Origin: an uncultured Opitutia bacterium
Lineage (GTDB): Bacteria; Verrucomicrobiota; Verrucomicrobiia; Opitutales; UBA953
NCBI GenBank assembly: GCA_903921665.1
Contig: CAIXQT010000111.1
Coordinates: forward strand, 1-15,241
Length of the DNA: 15,241 nucleotides
Direction of reading: 5' to 3'
The position numbers and the translations under genes were made by a program. Of the stretch, positions 5,365 through 12,965 are shown in pieces. The notes beneath the pieces were generated by a model. The model did no database searches and was not told the origin of the DNA. It worked only from the letters and a program-made list of their open reading frames with translations. Positions within the stretch are counted from its first letter, which is position 1. Every line of letters begins with the position of its first letter.

Positions 5365-6219
5365 ATGCTGACAGCAGAATGTCTCTATTCGAAGACCATG
5401 CTGAAGCTATCCGCCCAACTGAACGACGAGGAATTCCTTGGCACCGCCGAGGACCTGGCCGCCTTCGTCTCGGATAAACTCGCCTCCCTCGGGTTCGGCG
5501 ATCGCCACCGCTCGACCGAGCGCCTGGTGCGCTTCTACGCCTACGAAGGCCTGCTCTCCAAGCCCGAGCGCGCCCCGGACGACCGCCGCAAGGCGAACTT
5601 CGGCCCCCTCCAGGTGAGGCAGCTGCTCCTCGCGCGTCTCCTGGCCGAACGCGGCTGGGACCTCGATCGCATCCGCACGCTCCTGCACGATAACCGCGAA
5701 GTCGCGCAATTAAACAAGCTGATCGACGAATTAGCCACGCCCACCGAGGCGGAAAAGCTTTTCTTCCGCACACGGGGCAGCAACGCCGAATCGGTCGCCG
5801 AACCAGCCGCGAGGTCGGCCCGTGATTTTTCTCCGCTCATGTTCTCGGCCCGCGACGACGAGTCGCCGGATATGTCGTCGCCCAAGTTCCGCCGTAAATC
5901 CAGCTACTCGACCGTCCAGCAGCTCCGCCAGATCGCCGACAGCGAAGAGAGTCCGGCCGACGCCCTCCGTCTGATGATAAAAAAGGAGATGATGCGCGAT
6001 GATCTCTCCCCGGCCGCCCGAAGCCTTTTCGAACAGCTCCTGGCCTTCAATCCGACCTCCCGGGGAGACGAACCGAAAACCGAAAGATGGACGAAACTTC
6101 GCTTAACCCACTGGTGCGAAGCCCACTTCAATATCGACAGTCGGATTTCGCCGACCAAAGACGAACTGCAAGAAATCGTGGATAATTTCAGCAAAGCATT
6201 GATGAACAAGTATTTGTAA
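5365..6219 (+). CDS. MerR-like transcriptional regulator
   Basis: A 284-residue protein. Residues about 35-107 carry a MerR-type winged helix-turn-helix: STERLVRFYAYEGLLSKPERAPDDRRKANFGPLQVRQLLLARLLAERGWDLDRIRTLL has the 'RxYxxxGLL' and 'R..F....V..L..AR.L...G..L..I' pattern. A charged, probably disordered linker (about 135-190) follows, then a helical C-terminal region (about 190-284) without an obvious ligand-binding motif or the metal-binding cysteines of classic MerR sensors. ATG 5365 and ATG 5398 (residue 12) are both possible starts; the second would trim only non-conserved residues. The next gene, a VWA protein, begins 78-100 bases downstream on the same strand after an AT-rich gap, so this regulator may control it or act with it. 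Target and signal are unknown. Confidence 0.8.
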   Translation: MLTAECLYSKTMLKLSAQLNDEEFLGTAEDLAAFVSDKLASLGFGDRHRSTERLVRFYAYEGLLSKPERAPDDRRKANFGPLQVRQLLLARLLAERGWDLDRIRTLLHDNREVAQLNKLIDELATPTEAEKLFFRTRGSNAESVAEPAARSARDFSPLMFSARDDESPDMSSPKFRRKSSYSTVQQLRQIADSEESPADALRLMIKKEMMRDDLSPAARSLFEQLLAFNPTSRGDEPKTERWTKLRLTHWCEAHFNIDSRISPTKDELQEIVDNFSKALMNKYL

Positions 6220-6306
6220 TTATGACAGTAACTTTCGTGTGCTAATTATATAAAAGTATCTCTGTCGGTGTTGACATTTTAAGAGGGGTGGCACATAGTG
6301 GAGGTC
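6220..6306 (+). promoter_or_regulatory. AT-rich leader region of the VWA gene with a possible promoter
   Basis: This gap is strikingly A/T-rich compared with its surroundings. A perfect -35 hexamer TTGACA is at 6271-6276, with a poor -10 (CATAGT, 6294-6299) 17 bases later. An AT-rich alternative lies around 6243-6254 (TAATTATATAAA). The purine-rich stretches at 6282-6288 (AGAGGGG) and 6300-6304 (GGAGG) are possible ribosome binding sites for GTG 6298, ATG 6307 or ATG 6319. Confidence 0.35.
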
Positions 6307-7686
6307 ATGATTCCTCCCATGAACCAACCCAAGATCGAAATCCTGCCCCTCAAGAAGGGCTTCCTCCGCGCCGCCGCCGATGCGACGCATGTCCTCGTCC
6401 GCATCGTCGCCCCGGCCAAACCCGCCTCCCTCGGCGAGACCCCCCGCGCCCCCCTCGACCTCGCCCTGGTGATCGACCGCTCGAGCTCGATGTCCGGCCT
6501 CCCGATCGCGGCCGCGCTCGAAAGCGCCGTACGCATCGTCAACGGCCTCCGCGAGGATGACCGCGTGACCATTGTCGCGTTCGATGACCGTATCGAGGTG
6601 ATCCAATCCCTCACGCCGGCCAACGACCGCGAAGCGCTCTCGGCCCGCATCAAGGCCATCGACGCCCGCGGCTCGACCAACCTGTTCGGCGGCTGGGAAG
6701 AAGGCGTGAAGCAGCTCGCCCCGTTCACCCGCAAGGACCGCATCGCGCGTGTCATCCTCCTCAGCGACGGCCAGGCCAACCAAGGCCTGCTGAATGAGCA
6801 GGAGATCTTCGCGCAGGTCGCCAAGGCCGCCGGCGCCGGCATCACGACCTCCACCGTCGGCTTGGGCCACGGCTTCAACGAATCGCTGATGACGGGCATG
6901 GCCAACGCCGGCGAAGGCGTCGCCAACTTCGGCCAGACGGCCGACGACCTCGACGAAGCCTTCGAAGAGCAGTTTGCCATCATCTCCAACTCCTTCCTGC
7001 GTCAGGTGAGGGTCAGCGTGCAGGGCGGCAGCGACGTCCAGGCCCGTCTGGTCGGCGAAATCCTGGAAGAAGGCATCGCCCGTAGCCGTAAGCTCGGCAC
7101 CCTGCCCTGGAACGCTTCGCTCGTGGCGGTCGTCGAACTGAAGATCGGCGCCGGCGCCAAGGGCGACGCGCTCGCGGCGCTCAACTTCGAGGCGCTCACC
7201 AAGGATGGCGAGACCGTCAAGTTCGGCCCCGAGCTGATCGCCCTGCCGGAAACCGACCTCGCGACCTTCTCCGTCCTGCCTGCCGATCCCTCCGTGGCGG
7301 CGGCGGTGGGCGAGGCGATCGTCTCGGAAAAGATCGAGTCCATCGAAGCCCTGGCACGTCTCGGCAAGATCGCCGAAGCGAAGAAGGAGTTCGAAGAACT
7401 CCTCAAGCGGAACGACCTTTCGGACTGGGCCAAGCAGAAGGTCGAGTACCTGAAGCAGCTGCTCGACGAAGACGCCATCATGGCGATCAAGGAGATGCGC
7501 TACGGCCGCACCCGCATGCTCCGTCAGTCGAAAGCCGCGATGATGCGCGATTTCGACACGCAATTCTGCGCTGCGTCGGAAGACATGAAGGAGATCTACC
7601 TCCAGAAGAAGGTCGCCTCGGGCGTGGCGCGTAAGCCTAAGCCCCCGCAGGGCGGCACGACGGGTGGCCAGGCCCCGCAGGCCTAA
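6307..7686 (+). CDS. VWA (von Willebrand factor A) domain protein with intact MIDAS
   Basis: About 459 residues from ATG 6307; GTG 6298 and ATG 6319 are alternative starts, and the domain itself begins just after the latter. The VWA domain has a complete metal-ion-dependent adhesion site (residue numbers counted from GTG 6298): DxSxS at D60/S62/S64 (VIDRSSSMSG), T127 (ARGSTNLFGG) and D157 (LLSDGQAN). A beta-sandwich-like region follows (about 230-330), then a helical, charged C-terminal half (SEKIESIEALARLGKIAEAKKEFEELL...) and a Gly/Pro/Gln-rich end. There is no signal peptide or membrane segment, so it is probably cytoplasmic and binds a protein partner through a Mg2+-mediated contact. Similar soluble VWA proteins are common in bacteria with mostly unknown roles. 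It lies directly downstream of the MerR-like regulator and is closed by a strong terminator. No partner AAA+ ATPase (MoxR type) or kinase is adjacent. Confidence 0.88.
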   Translation: MIPPMNQPKIEILPLKKGFLRAAADATHVLVRIVAPAKPASLGETPRAPLDLALVIDRSSSMSGLPIAAALESAVRIVNGLREDDRVTIVAFDDRIEVIQSLTPANDREALSARIKAIDARGSTNLFGGWEEGVKQLAPFTRKDRIARVILLSDGQANQGLLNEQEIFAQVAKAAGAGITTSTVGLGHGFNESLMTGMANAGEGVANFGQTADDLDEAFEEQFAIISNSFLRQVRVSVQGGSDVQARLVGEILEEGIARSRKLGTLPWNASLVAVVELKIGAGAKGDALAALNFEALTKDGETVKFGPELIALPETDLATFSVLPADPSVAAAVGEAIVSEKIESIEALARLGKIAEAKKEFEELLKRNDLSDWAKQKVEYLKQLLDEDAIMAIKEMRYGRTRMLRQSKAAMMRDFDTQFCAASEDMKEIYLQKKVASGVARKPKPPQGGTTGGQAPQA

Positions 7687-7707
7687 GCGGGCCAAACGGC
7701 GGATTTC

Positions 7708-7738
7708 GCCCGGTGGAAGCAATTCCACCGGGCTTTTT
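7708..7738 (+). terminator. Intrinsic terminator of the VWA gene
   Basis: Perfect 11-bp arms (7708-7718 with 7723-7733) close on a GCAA tetraloop and are followed by TTTTT (7734-7738). Confidence 0.93.
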
Positions 7739-7739
7739 G

Positions 7740-7764
7740 TTGCCCGGTCAAATCCGCCGGGCAA
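7740..7764 (+). repeat. Second hairpin in the leader of the AsmA-like gene
   Basis: Eight perfect pairs (TTGCCCGG 7740-7747 with CCGGGCAA 7757-7764) around a 9-base loop, directly after the VWA terminator and 17 bases before the next start codon. Its GCCCGG/CCGGGC core repeats that of the terminator stem, so arms of the two hairpins could cross-pair. Confidence 0.6.
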
Positions 7765-7781
7765 GATGGGCGTCCGTCCCT

Positions 7782-10700
7782 ATGTCCCGCGTACTCCGCT
7801 TTACCCTCTGGAGCGTCGGCATCCTTGCCGTCGTCCTCGGAGCCACTCTTTTCTGGGTCGAATCCCAACTCCGCCCCGAGCCCCTCGGCGCCCGCGTCAA
7901 AGGTCTCCTCGCCGACGCCAAGATCAAAGGCGGTATCGCCCGCCTCGAAGCCTCGCTGGACGGTAAATTCTCTGCGGAAGGCATCGACCTCACGCTGGCT
8001 GACGGCACGAAGATCGCCGCCGCCGCGATCAAAGGAGAAGCCCAGCTTTTCTCGATCATCAAGGGCACCTACGCCCTCAGCAACCTCGAGGTCCGGACCC
8101 TCGAGGTCGACCTAAGCGAGCGCCGCACGGACCCGAAAAAAGCCGACTCCAAGCCAGCGTCGACGAGCAAGACGACCTTGCCACCCATCGTGCTCGGTCC
8201 CTACGCGGTCGCCGGACGAATCAAGCTCGCCGACGGCACGCTGCTCCGCTTCAGCGTCCGCGGCGATGAATTCGATACGCGTGGCAAGGCCGACTTCCGC
8301 GCCGGCATCGCTTGGCCTGGCTTCGCCGTCGGCAAACAGGTGACCGACCCGCGGGGTGAAGTCACCTTGAAGGCCGACTTCCGGCGCCCGCTCGGCGCCG
8401 ATGGTCTGGCGCCGGAAGACCTGATCGCCGACATCGGCAACCTGCGGCTCGAACTCACCGCCAAAGACGCCAGCCCCCTGGCCGCAGGCTCCGTCGGCTT
8501 CCAGCTCGAGGCGATCAGCGTCCCCGGCAAGCCCGGCACTCTTTTCACGGGCACGCTCACCGACTCCGCCAACCAACCGGCGGTGAAGCTCTCCGGCAAC
8601 CATCTCGCGGGCCGGACGGTCGGCACCGCCCAGCTGAACATCGATCCGAGCCGCTTCGGCATCCTCAGCCAACAACTGCCTGATGTCCGGCTGTCGGGCA
8701 TGGCCGCCGGCGAAATCGAAGGAGCCCGCTGGCAAGGCAGCGTCGACCTGAAGGCCCTCTGGTCCGACCTGAGCAAGTTTTCCAAGTCGCTGGCGAAGAA
8801 CAGCCGCTCGGAATGGAAACTCGCCGCCAGCGCGCAGAGCACCTCCGCCGGCTTCGCCGTCAACAGCCTCGCCATCACGGGCAACGGCGTGACGATCGCG
8901 ATTCCGCAGACGCTGACCTGGAAAGGCGGCCTGCTACCCGAGAACGCCAACGACGCGACGGTGACCATCGCCGCCAATGATGCGGACATGGTTGCGCTGA
9001 ATCCTTTCCTCGCCGCCGCCGACCTCATCGCGACGACCGGCCGCTGGACCGGCGAAGCCTCGATCTCTTTCAAGGACGGCAAGCCCGCCGTCACGAGCGT
9101 CCGTACGCACAGCCTCCGAGGCGTCACCCTCGAGCGGGCCGGCAAGGTGCTCATGCGCGAGATCGACGCCGAGCTGCCGGTCAAATCCGAAGGCGGCGCG
9201 ATCTCCCTCTCTCCCTTCAGCCTCAGCTGCGCCGCGGGGAACATCGCCAATGGTTCGCTGACCCTCCGCCCCGGAGCCGACGGCGCCTGGTCAGCGCAGG
9301 CCGACGTCAACGTCGGCATCATCGAGCTCGCCTCCCAGCCCAACTGGGAGGACCTCCCGGTCGACAAACTCAAAGGCATCCGCGTCAGCGCGCAGGCGAG
9401 CGCGGAGCGCGCCGCCGGCAAAGCCCCGGTCGTGAGCACGGTCGAAGCCCGCATCTTCCGCCAAGGGCTGAACTTGCTCTCGCTGAAGCTCCGCCAGCCG
9501 CTCGCCCTCGACGGTGCGAAGCCGACCGGCGTGCTCGTGGAGGCCTCCGCCCGCGACCTGCCGCTCGAATCCCTGGCGGCCGTCGTCCCGGGACTCAAGC
9601 TCACCGGCGACCTGAAGCGCGCCGACCTCGTCGCTGGCTTCAACCGCGAAGGCCTGTTTGTCCGCACCGAAGGCGCCCCGCTCTCCTTCACGCGCACGAG
9701 CGTCAGCTGGACCGGCAAGACTTGGGTCAAGGACTGCGACCTCGCCGCGAGCCTCGACCTGCTGGTCGGGGAAAAATCCACGGTGATCGGCTTCAATCAG
9801 GCCGAACTGAAGAGCCGCCAACGCATCTTGGCTGCCGGGGATATCCGTCTCGGACTCGGGGAGGCCGGCACCACGCTGAAGCTCGAGGGAGACCTCGGCG
9901 CGCTCGCCGAGCAGCCCTTCGCAGGCCCGCTGAACATCGTCACCGGCGGACGGTATCGCGCGAACGCCGAACGCGCCCAGAGCGGCGAAATCAACGTCAC
10001 CCTCCAAGTAAGCGAAGTCGGCCTCAAGCAAAGCGAAGGCCGGATCAAGCAAGCGTCGGTGAGCGGACGGTATGTCCCGAATGTCGACGGCCTCAGCGCC
10101 GAAGGCTCGTTCAAGATGCAGGCGACGAACCTGAGCGGCGGCAAATTCACCCTGACGCAGAAATCTGCCGGCAAGAAGACCGACTGGCAGGCGGTCGTCA
10201 CGGTCGACAACGTCGACGTCGACGATTTCCTGGCCTTGCTACCCAAGTCGGCGGAGGACGTAGCTGAAGCGCCGAAGGCCACACCGCGACCGGACCGGTC
10301 GCCCTTCTGGGCTGATCAGACCGGCTCCCTCCAGCTTTCGATCGGCACCGCCCGAGCCTATGGGATCAGCGCCGAGAAGGTCATCGTCCGTGCCGAAGCC
10401 GAAGAGAAAGCCATCCGCCTGACCCAGCTCAGCGGCAAGCTCGCCGAAGGCAGCCTCAGCGGCCGCGGCCAGCTCACGTTCCTGCCCACGATCAGCAACG
10501 GGCCATATTCGCTTTCCGCGACGGTGGCCCTGAACCAATTCGAGTTCGGCAGCGTCGCCCAAGCCTTCCCTTCGGTGAAGGAATTCCTCCAAGGCAAGGC
10601 TGACGCCGTCGCTTCGCTAACGAGCGTCTGCGGCACGCCCGGCGAACTTCTCGGCAAGCTCCAAGTCGACGCCCAACTGAGCTCGAAGGGCGGACGCATC

Positions 10701-11363
10701 CGCGCCTTCGGCGACAAGAACAGCAGCATGTCGCTCTCCGCGAACAAGGCCGGCGAAGTGACCGAAGTCCTCGGCGGGCTCGCGATGATCATCGGCGGCA
10801 ACAACAATCCGAAGGTCGCCAAGATCGGCGCCGCCATGACGGCCGCCGCCAAGCTCCAGAAGGCCGTCGCCGACTTCCAGTACACCTCCGCCACGATCAA
10901 GGCCTCCCGCCTGGCCTCCGGCTCGATCAAACTCGAGCAGGCGGACATCCGCAATGAGGCGCTTCACCTCGCCGCCAAAGGCGCAATCAGCGTCGACCCT
11001 AAGCTAGGCTTCACCGACTGGCCGATGGCCTTCAGCACACAGATGCGCGGGGCGGGAGAGTTCGCCCAATACTTCCAGGCCCTCGGCTTCGCCGGAGCCG
11101 CCCCCGCCGCGGACGGATTCACCGAAGGCCCTGGCGTCAATGTCACCGGCTCGCTGAATCAGGTGAAGACCGACCTCGCCGAGAAGCTCCAGCAGGCGGT
11201 CGACAACGTCCGCGCCAGTCCCGCCGCCGCCCAAGGCAATCAGCCGCAAGCGACGCCGAACAACCGGGCGGCTCCCGCAAGCAAAGCCCCCGCGACCGAG
11301 CCGACGCCGGCGCCGAAGAAGCGCAATCCTTTCGGCGACCTGCTCAAGGAACTCGGTCGCTGA
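7782..11363 (+). CDS. Large membrane-anchored AsmA-like protein
   Basis: A 1193-residue protein. The frame is open from 7713, but that point lies inside the preceding terminator; ATG 7782 gives a clean N-terminus (MSRVLRF, then a hydrophobic anchor LWSVGILAVVLGATLFWV at about 9-26). Most of the chain is a long series of short alternating strands with repeated 'G.L.L....V.G...' units (AARVKGLLADAKIKGG, LADGTLLRFSV, TGDLKRADLVAGF, ASVSGRYVPNVDGLSAEGSF), as in the beta-groove of AsmA/TamB-type proteins. The region around SGSIKLEQADIRNEALHLAAKGAISVDPKLG resembles the AsmA C-terminal domain. The end is a Pro/Ala-rich linker followed by NPFGDLLKELGR. Family knowledge: such proteins span the periplasm and carry phospholipids or help outer-membrane assembly. 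The stop overlaps the next gene's start (TGATG), so translation is coupled to a FecCD-type permease, an unusual partner. Confidence 0.82.
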   Translation: MSRVLRFTLWSVGILAVVLGATLFWVESQLRPEPLGARVKGLLADAKIKGGIARLEASLDGKFSAEGIDLTLADGTKIAAAAIKGEAQLFSIIKGTYALSNLEVRTLEVDLSERRTDPKKADSKPASTSKTTLPPIVLGPYAVAGRIKLADGTLLRFSVRGDEFDTRGKADFRAGIAWPGFAVGKQVTDPRGEVTLKADFRRPLGADGLAPEDLIADIGNLRLELTAKDASPLAAGSVGFQLEAISVPGKPGTLFTGTLTDSANQPAVKLSGNHLAGRTVGTAQLNIDPSRFGILSQQLPDVRLSGMAAGEIEGARWQGSVDLKALWSDLSKFSKSLAKNSRSEWKLAASAQSTSAGFAVNSLAITGNGVTIAIPQTLTWKGGLLPENANDATVTIAANDADMVALNPFLAAADLIATTGRWTGEASISFKDGKPAVTSVRTHSLRGVTLERAGKVLMREIDAELPVKSEGGAISLSPFSLSCAAGNIANGSLTLRPGADGAWSAQADVNVGIIELASQPNWEDLPVDKLKGIRVSAQASAERAAGKAPVVSTVEARIFRQGLNLLSLKLRQPLALDGAKPTGVLVEASARDLPLESLAAVVPGLKLTGDLKRADLVAGFNREGLFVRTEGAPLSFTRTSVSWTGKTWVKDCDLAASLDLLVGEKSTVIGFNQAELKSRQRILAAGDIRLGLGEAGTTLKLEGDLGALAEQPFAGPLNIVTGGRYRANAERAQSGEINVTLQVSEVGLKQSEGRIKQASVSGRYVPNVDGLSAEGSFKMQATNLSGGKFTLTQKSAGKKTDWQAVVTVDNVDVDDFLALLPKSAEDVAEAPKATPRPDRSPFWADQTGSLQLSIGTARAYGISAEKVIVRAEAEEKAIRLTQLSGKLAEGSLSGRGQLTFLPTISNGPYSLSATVALNQFEFGSVAQAFPSVKEFLQGKADAVASLTSVCGTPGELLGKLQVDAQLSSKGGRIRAFGDKNSSMSLSANKAGEVTEVLGGLAMIIGGNNNPKVAKIGAAMTAAAKLQKAVADFQYTSATIKASRLASGSIKLEQADIRNEALHLAAKGAISVDPKLGFTDWPMAFSTQMRGAGEFAQYFQALGFAGAAPAADGFTEGPGVNVTGSLNQVKTDLAEKLQQAVDNVRASPAAAQGNQPQATPNNRAAPASKAPATEPTPAPKKRNPFGDLLKELGR

Positions 11364-12304
11364 TGACGGCGACGAAGGCATTCTTGGCGGGCTTCGTCCT
11401 GCTGGCCGGCCTCGTCGTCCTCGCCCTTTCCGTCGGCGCCCAAGGCTTCGGCTGGGGCGACGGCGGCTCGCTCGTACTCCTGCGCACGCCGCGCGTGCTG
11501 GCGGCGCTCGCGGCCGGCCTCGCCCTCGGCGTCGGCGGCGCCGCCCAACAAGGAGTCTTCCGGAATCCGCTCGCGGACCCCGGCCTCACCGGTGTCTTCG
11601 GCGGAGCGCTTTTCGGCATCGCGCTCCTGCTCGGATTCTTCCCCGAAGCCGCCTGGCAACGCGCTTGGTGCATTCCCGCGGCCGCCTTCACGGGCGCCCT
11701 CGCCACTTCGGCCCTGCTCGTCGTCTTGGGAGGCGGCGGCGGGACTTCCAGGCTGTTGTTAGCCGGCCTCGGCCTCAACGCCTTCACGGCGGCCGGGACG
11801 CTCGTGATCGCCTCGCGCAGCGGCGAATCGCGCGAACTCCTCACCAACGGGGCCTACGGTGACTGGCTCGGCATGGCGACGCTTGAGCTGACCTGGCTGC
11901 CGGTGCTCCTGACCTTCATCGCGGCGGCGTGGCTGCTGACCCTCGCCCGTTCGCTCGACCTGCTCTCCTTCGGCGAAGACGCGGCGCGCGGCTTCGGCTG
12001 CGACGTCAGCCGAGTCCGTCGTAACGCCGTGCTCCTGACCGCGCTCGCCGCCGCCGCCGCGACCTGCCTCGTCGGTCAGGTTGCTTTCATCGGATTGCTG
12101 GCGCCGCACCTCGCCCGCCAACTTGTCGGCCCGCGCCATGCGAAGGCGCTCCCGCTGTCCGCGTTGCTCGGCGCCGCCCTGTTGCTCGGCGCAGATACCA
12201 TCGGCCGCGGACTCTGGCCGCAGGCTCCGCTTTCGGCCGCCGCCGTGACGGCCGTGCTCGGGGCGCCGTTGTTCATCTGGATAGCAAGGGGGCGACATGA
12301 GTGA
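11363..12304 (+). CDS. FecCD-family ABC transporter permease (siderophore/heme/B12 type)
   Basis: A 313-residue integral membrane protein, slightly shorter than the usual 320-350, with about ten hydrophobic segments. Signature blocks are LLRTPRVLAALAAGLALGVGGAAQQGVFRNPLADPGLTG (about 39-77) and, near residue 235-256, VGQVAFIGLLAPHLARQLVG followed by LPLSALLGAALLLGADTIGR. The GLLAPHLAR segment is the coupling loop that contacts the ATPase. In homologues (BtuC, FecC/D, FhuB, HmuU) two such subunits form the inner-membrane channel for iron-siderophore, heme or cobalamin. The ATG overlaps the stop of the AsmA-like gene by one base, and the gene's own end overlaps the ATPase start by 8 bases, so the three are translationally coupled. 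No periplasmic binding protein or TonB receptor is in the window, so the substrate cannot be named. Confidence 0.92.
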   Translation: MTATKAFLAGFVLLAGLVVLALSVGAQGFGWGDGGSLVLLRTPRVLAALAAGLALGVGGAAQQGVFRNPLADPGLTGVFGGALFGIALLLGFFPEAAWQRAWCIPAAAFTGALATSALLVVLGGGGGTSRLLLAGLGLNAFTAAGTLVIASRSGESRELLTNGAYGDWLGMATLELTWLPVLLTFIAAAWLLTLARSLDLLSFGEDAARGFGCDVSRVRRNAVLLTALAAAAATCLVGQVAFIGLLAPHLARQLVGPRHAKALPLSALLGAALLLGADTIGRGLWPQAPLSAAAVTAVLGAPLFIWIARGRHE

Positions 12305-12965
12305 AGTCCTGATCCAAGCCTTGGGACTAGGCGTAGACCTCGGCGGACGGCGCGTCATCGATGGCGTCTCGCTCACCGCCACCGCCGGACAGACCGTAGC
12401 CGTCGTCGGCCCCAACGGCGCAGGCAAGACGACCTTGCTGCGCGCCCTGGCCGGCCTTCTTCCCTGCACCGGAGAACTGCGCGTCACAAAAGACCGGGCC
12501 TATTGCGCGCAAAAACCTTTCAGCGCCTGGGATTATCGCGTGCGTGACCTCGGCGAAATCGTCGGCGATCCCGCCGGTTTCGCCGTCTGGCTGACGAAAC
12601 TAGGGTTGGCGGATTTCGCCGAACGACGGCTCACGGAAATTTCCGGCGGAGAACAGAAGTGCGCGCATCTGGCGATGGCCCTCGCCGTCCTGCCGGAGCC
12701 CTATGGCGCCTTGCTCCTGCTTGACGAACCAACGGCCTCGCTCGACCTCGCCAAACAAGCCGCCGTCCATCAGGCGATCCGGGCTTGCGCGCAAGCCGGG
12801 GCGGCCTGCGTCGTCGCCACGCACGACCTCGCCTTCGCGCGCCGGTGCGATCAGGTGATCGTGCTCTCCGAAGGACGGCTCGTCGCCACCGGCCAACCCG
12901 GCACGACGCTGACCCTTGAGGTTATCGCCGCGATTTGGGGTGCGCCGGACGTGACGGAAGCGTGA
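12297..12965 (+). CDS. ABC transporter ATP-binding protein of the FecCD system (FecE/BtuD-like)
   Basis: A 222-residue ATPase with all motifs: Walker A GPNGAGKTT (38-46), Q-loop at Q72 (YCAQKP), signature ISGGEQ (115-120), Walker B LLLLDEP (139-145, catalytic E144), D-loop ASLD and switch H176 (ATHDLAF). It powers the permease encoded immediately upstream; the eight-base overlap and the purine-rich AAGGGGG at about nine bases before the ATG (one of the few good Shine-Dalgarno sequences here) support co-production. It is shorter than the usual 250-260 residues of FecE/HmuV proteins, closer to BtuD, and its helical subdomain is reduced. The stretch LPEPYGALLLLDEPTASLDLAKQ also resembles BtuD, which hints at, but does not prove, a corrinoid substrate. 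Its last 44 bases overlap the end of the convergent glycosylase gene. Confidence 0.92.
   Translation: MSEVLIQALGLGVDLGGRRVIDGVSLTATAGQTVAVVGPNGAGKTTLLRALAGLLPCTGELRVTKDRAYCAQKPFSAWDYRVRDLGEIVGDPAGFAVWLTKLGLADFAERRLTEISGGEQKCAHLAMALAVLPEPYGALLLLDEPTASLDLAKQAAVHQAIRACAQAGAACVVATHDLAFARRCDQVIVLSEGRLVATGQPGTTLTLEVIAAIWGAPDVTEA

Noticed and set aside
6289..6304. TGGCAC before the VWA gene, considered as a third sigma-54 promoter.
   Set aside because: The -12 GC is missing at the required 10-base spacing from GG; only the -24 half is present.
6220..7764. A 514-residue open frame antisense to the VWA gene.
   Set aside because: Composition is typical of an antisense shadow in GC-rich DNA, and the sense frame has a complete VWA domain.
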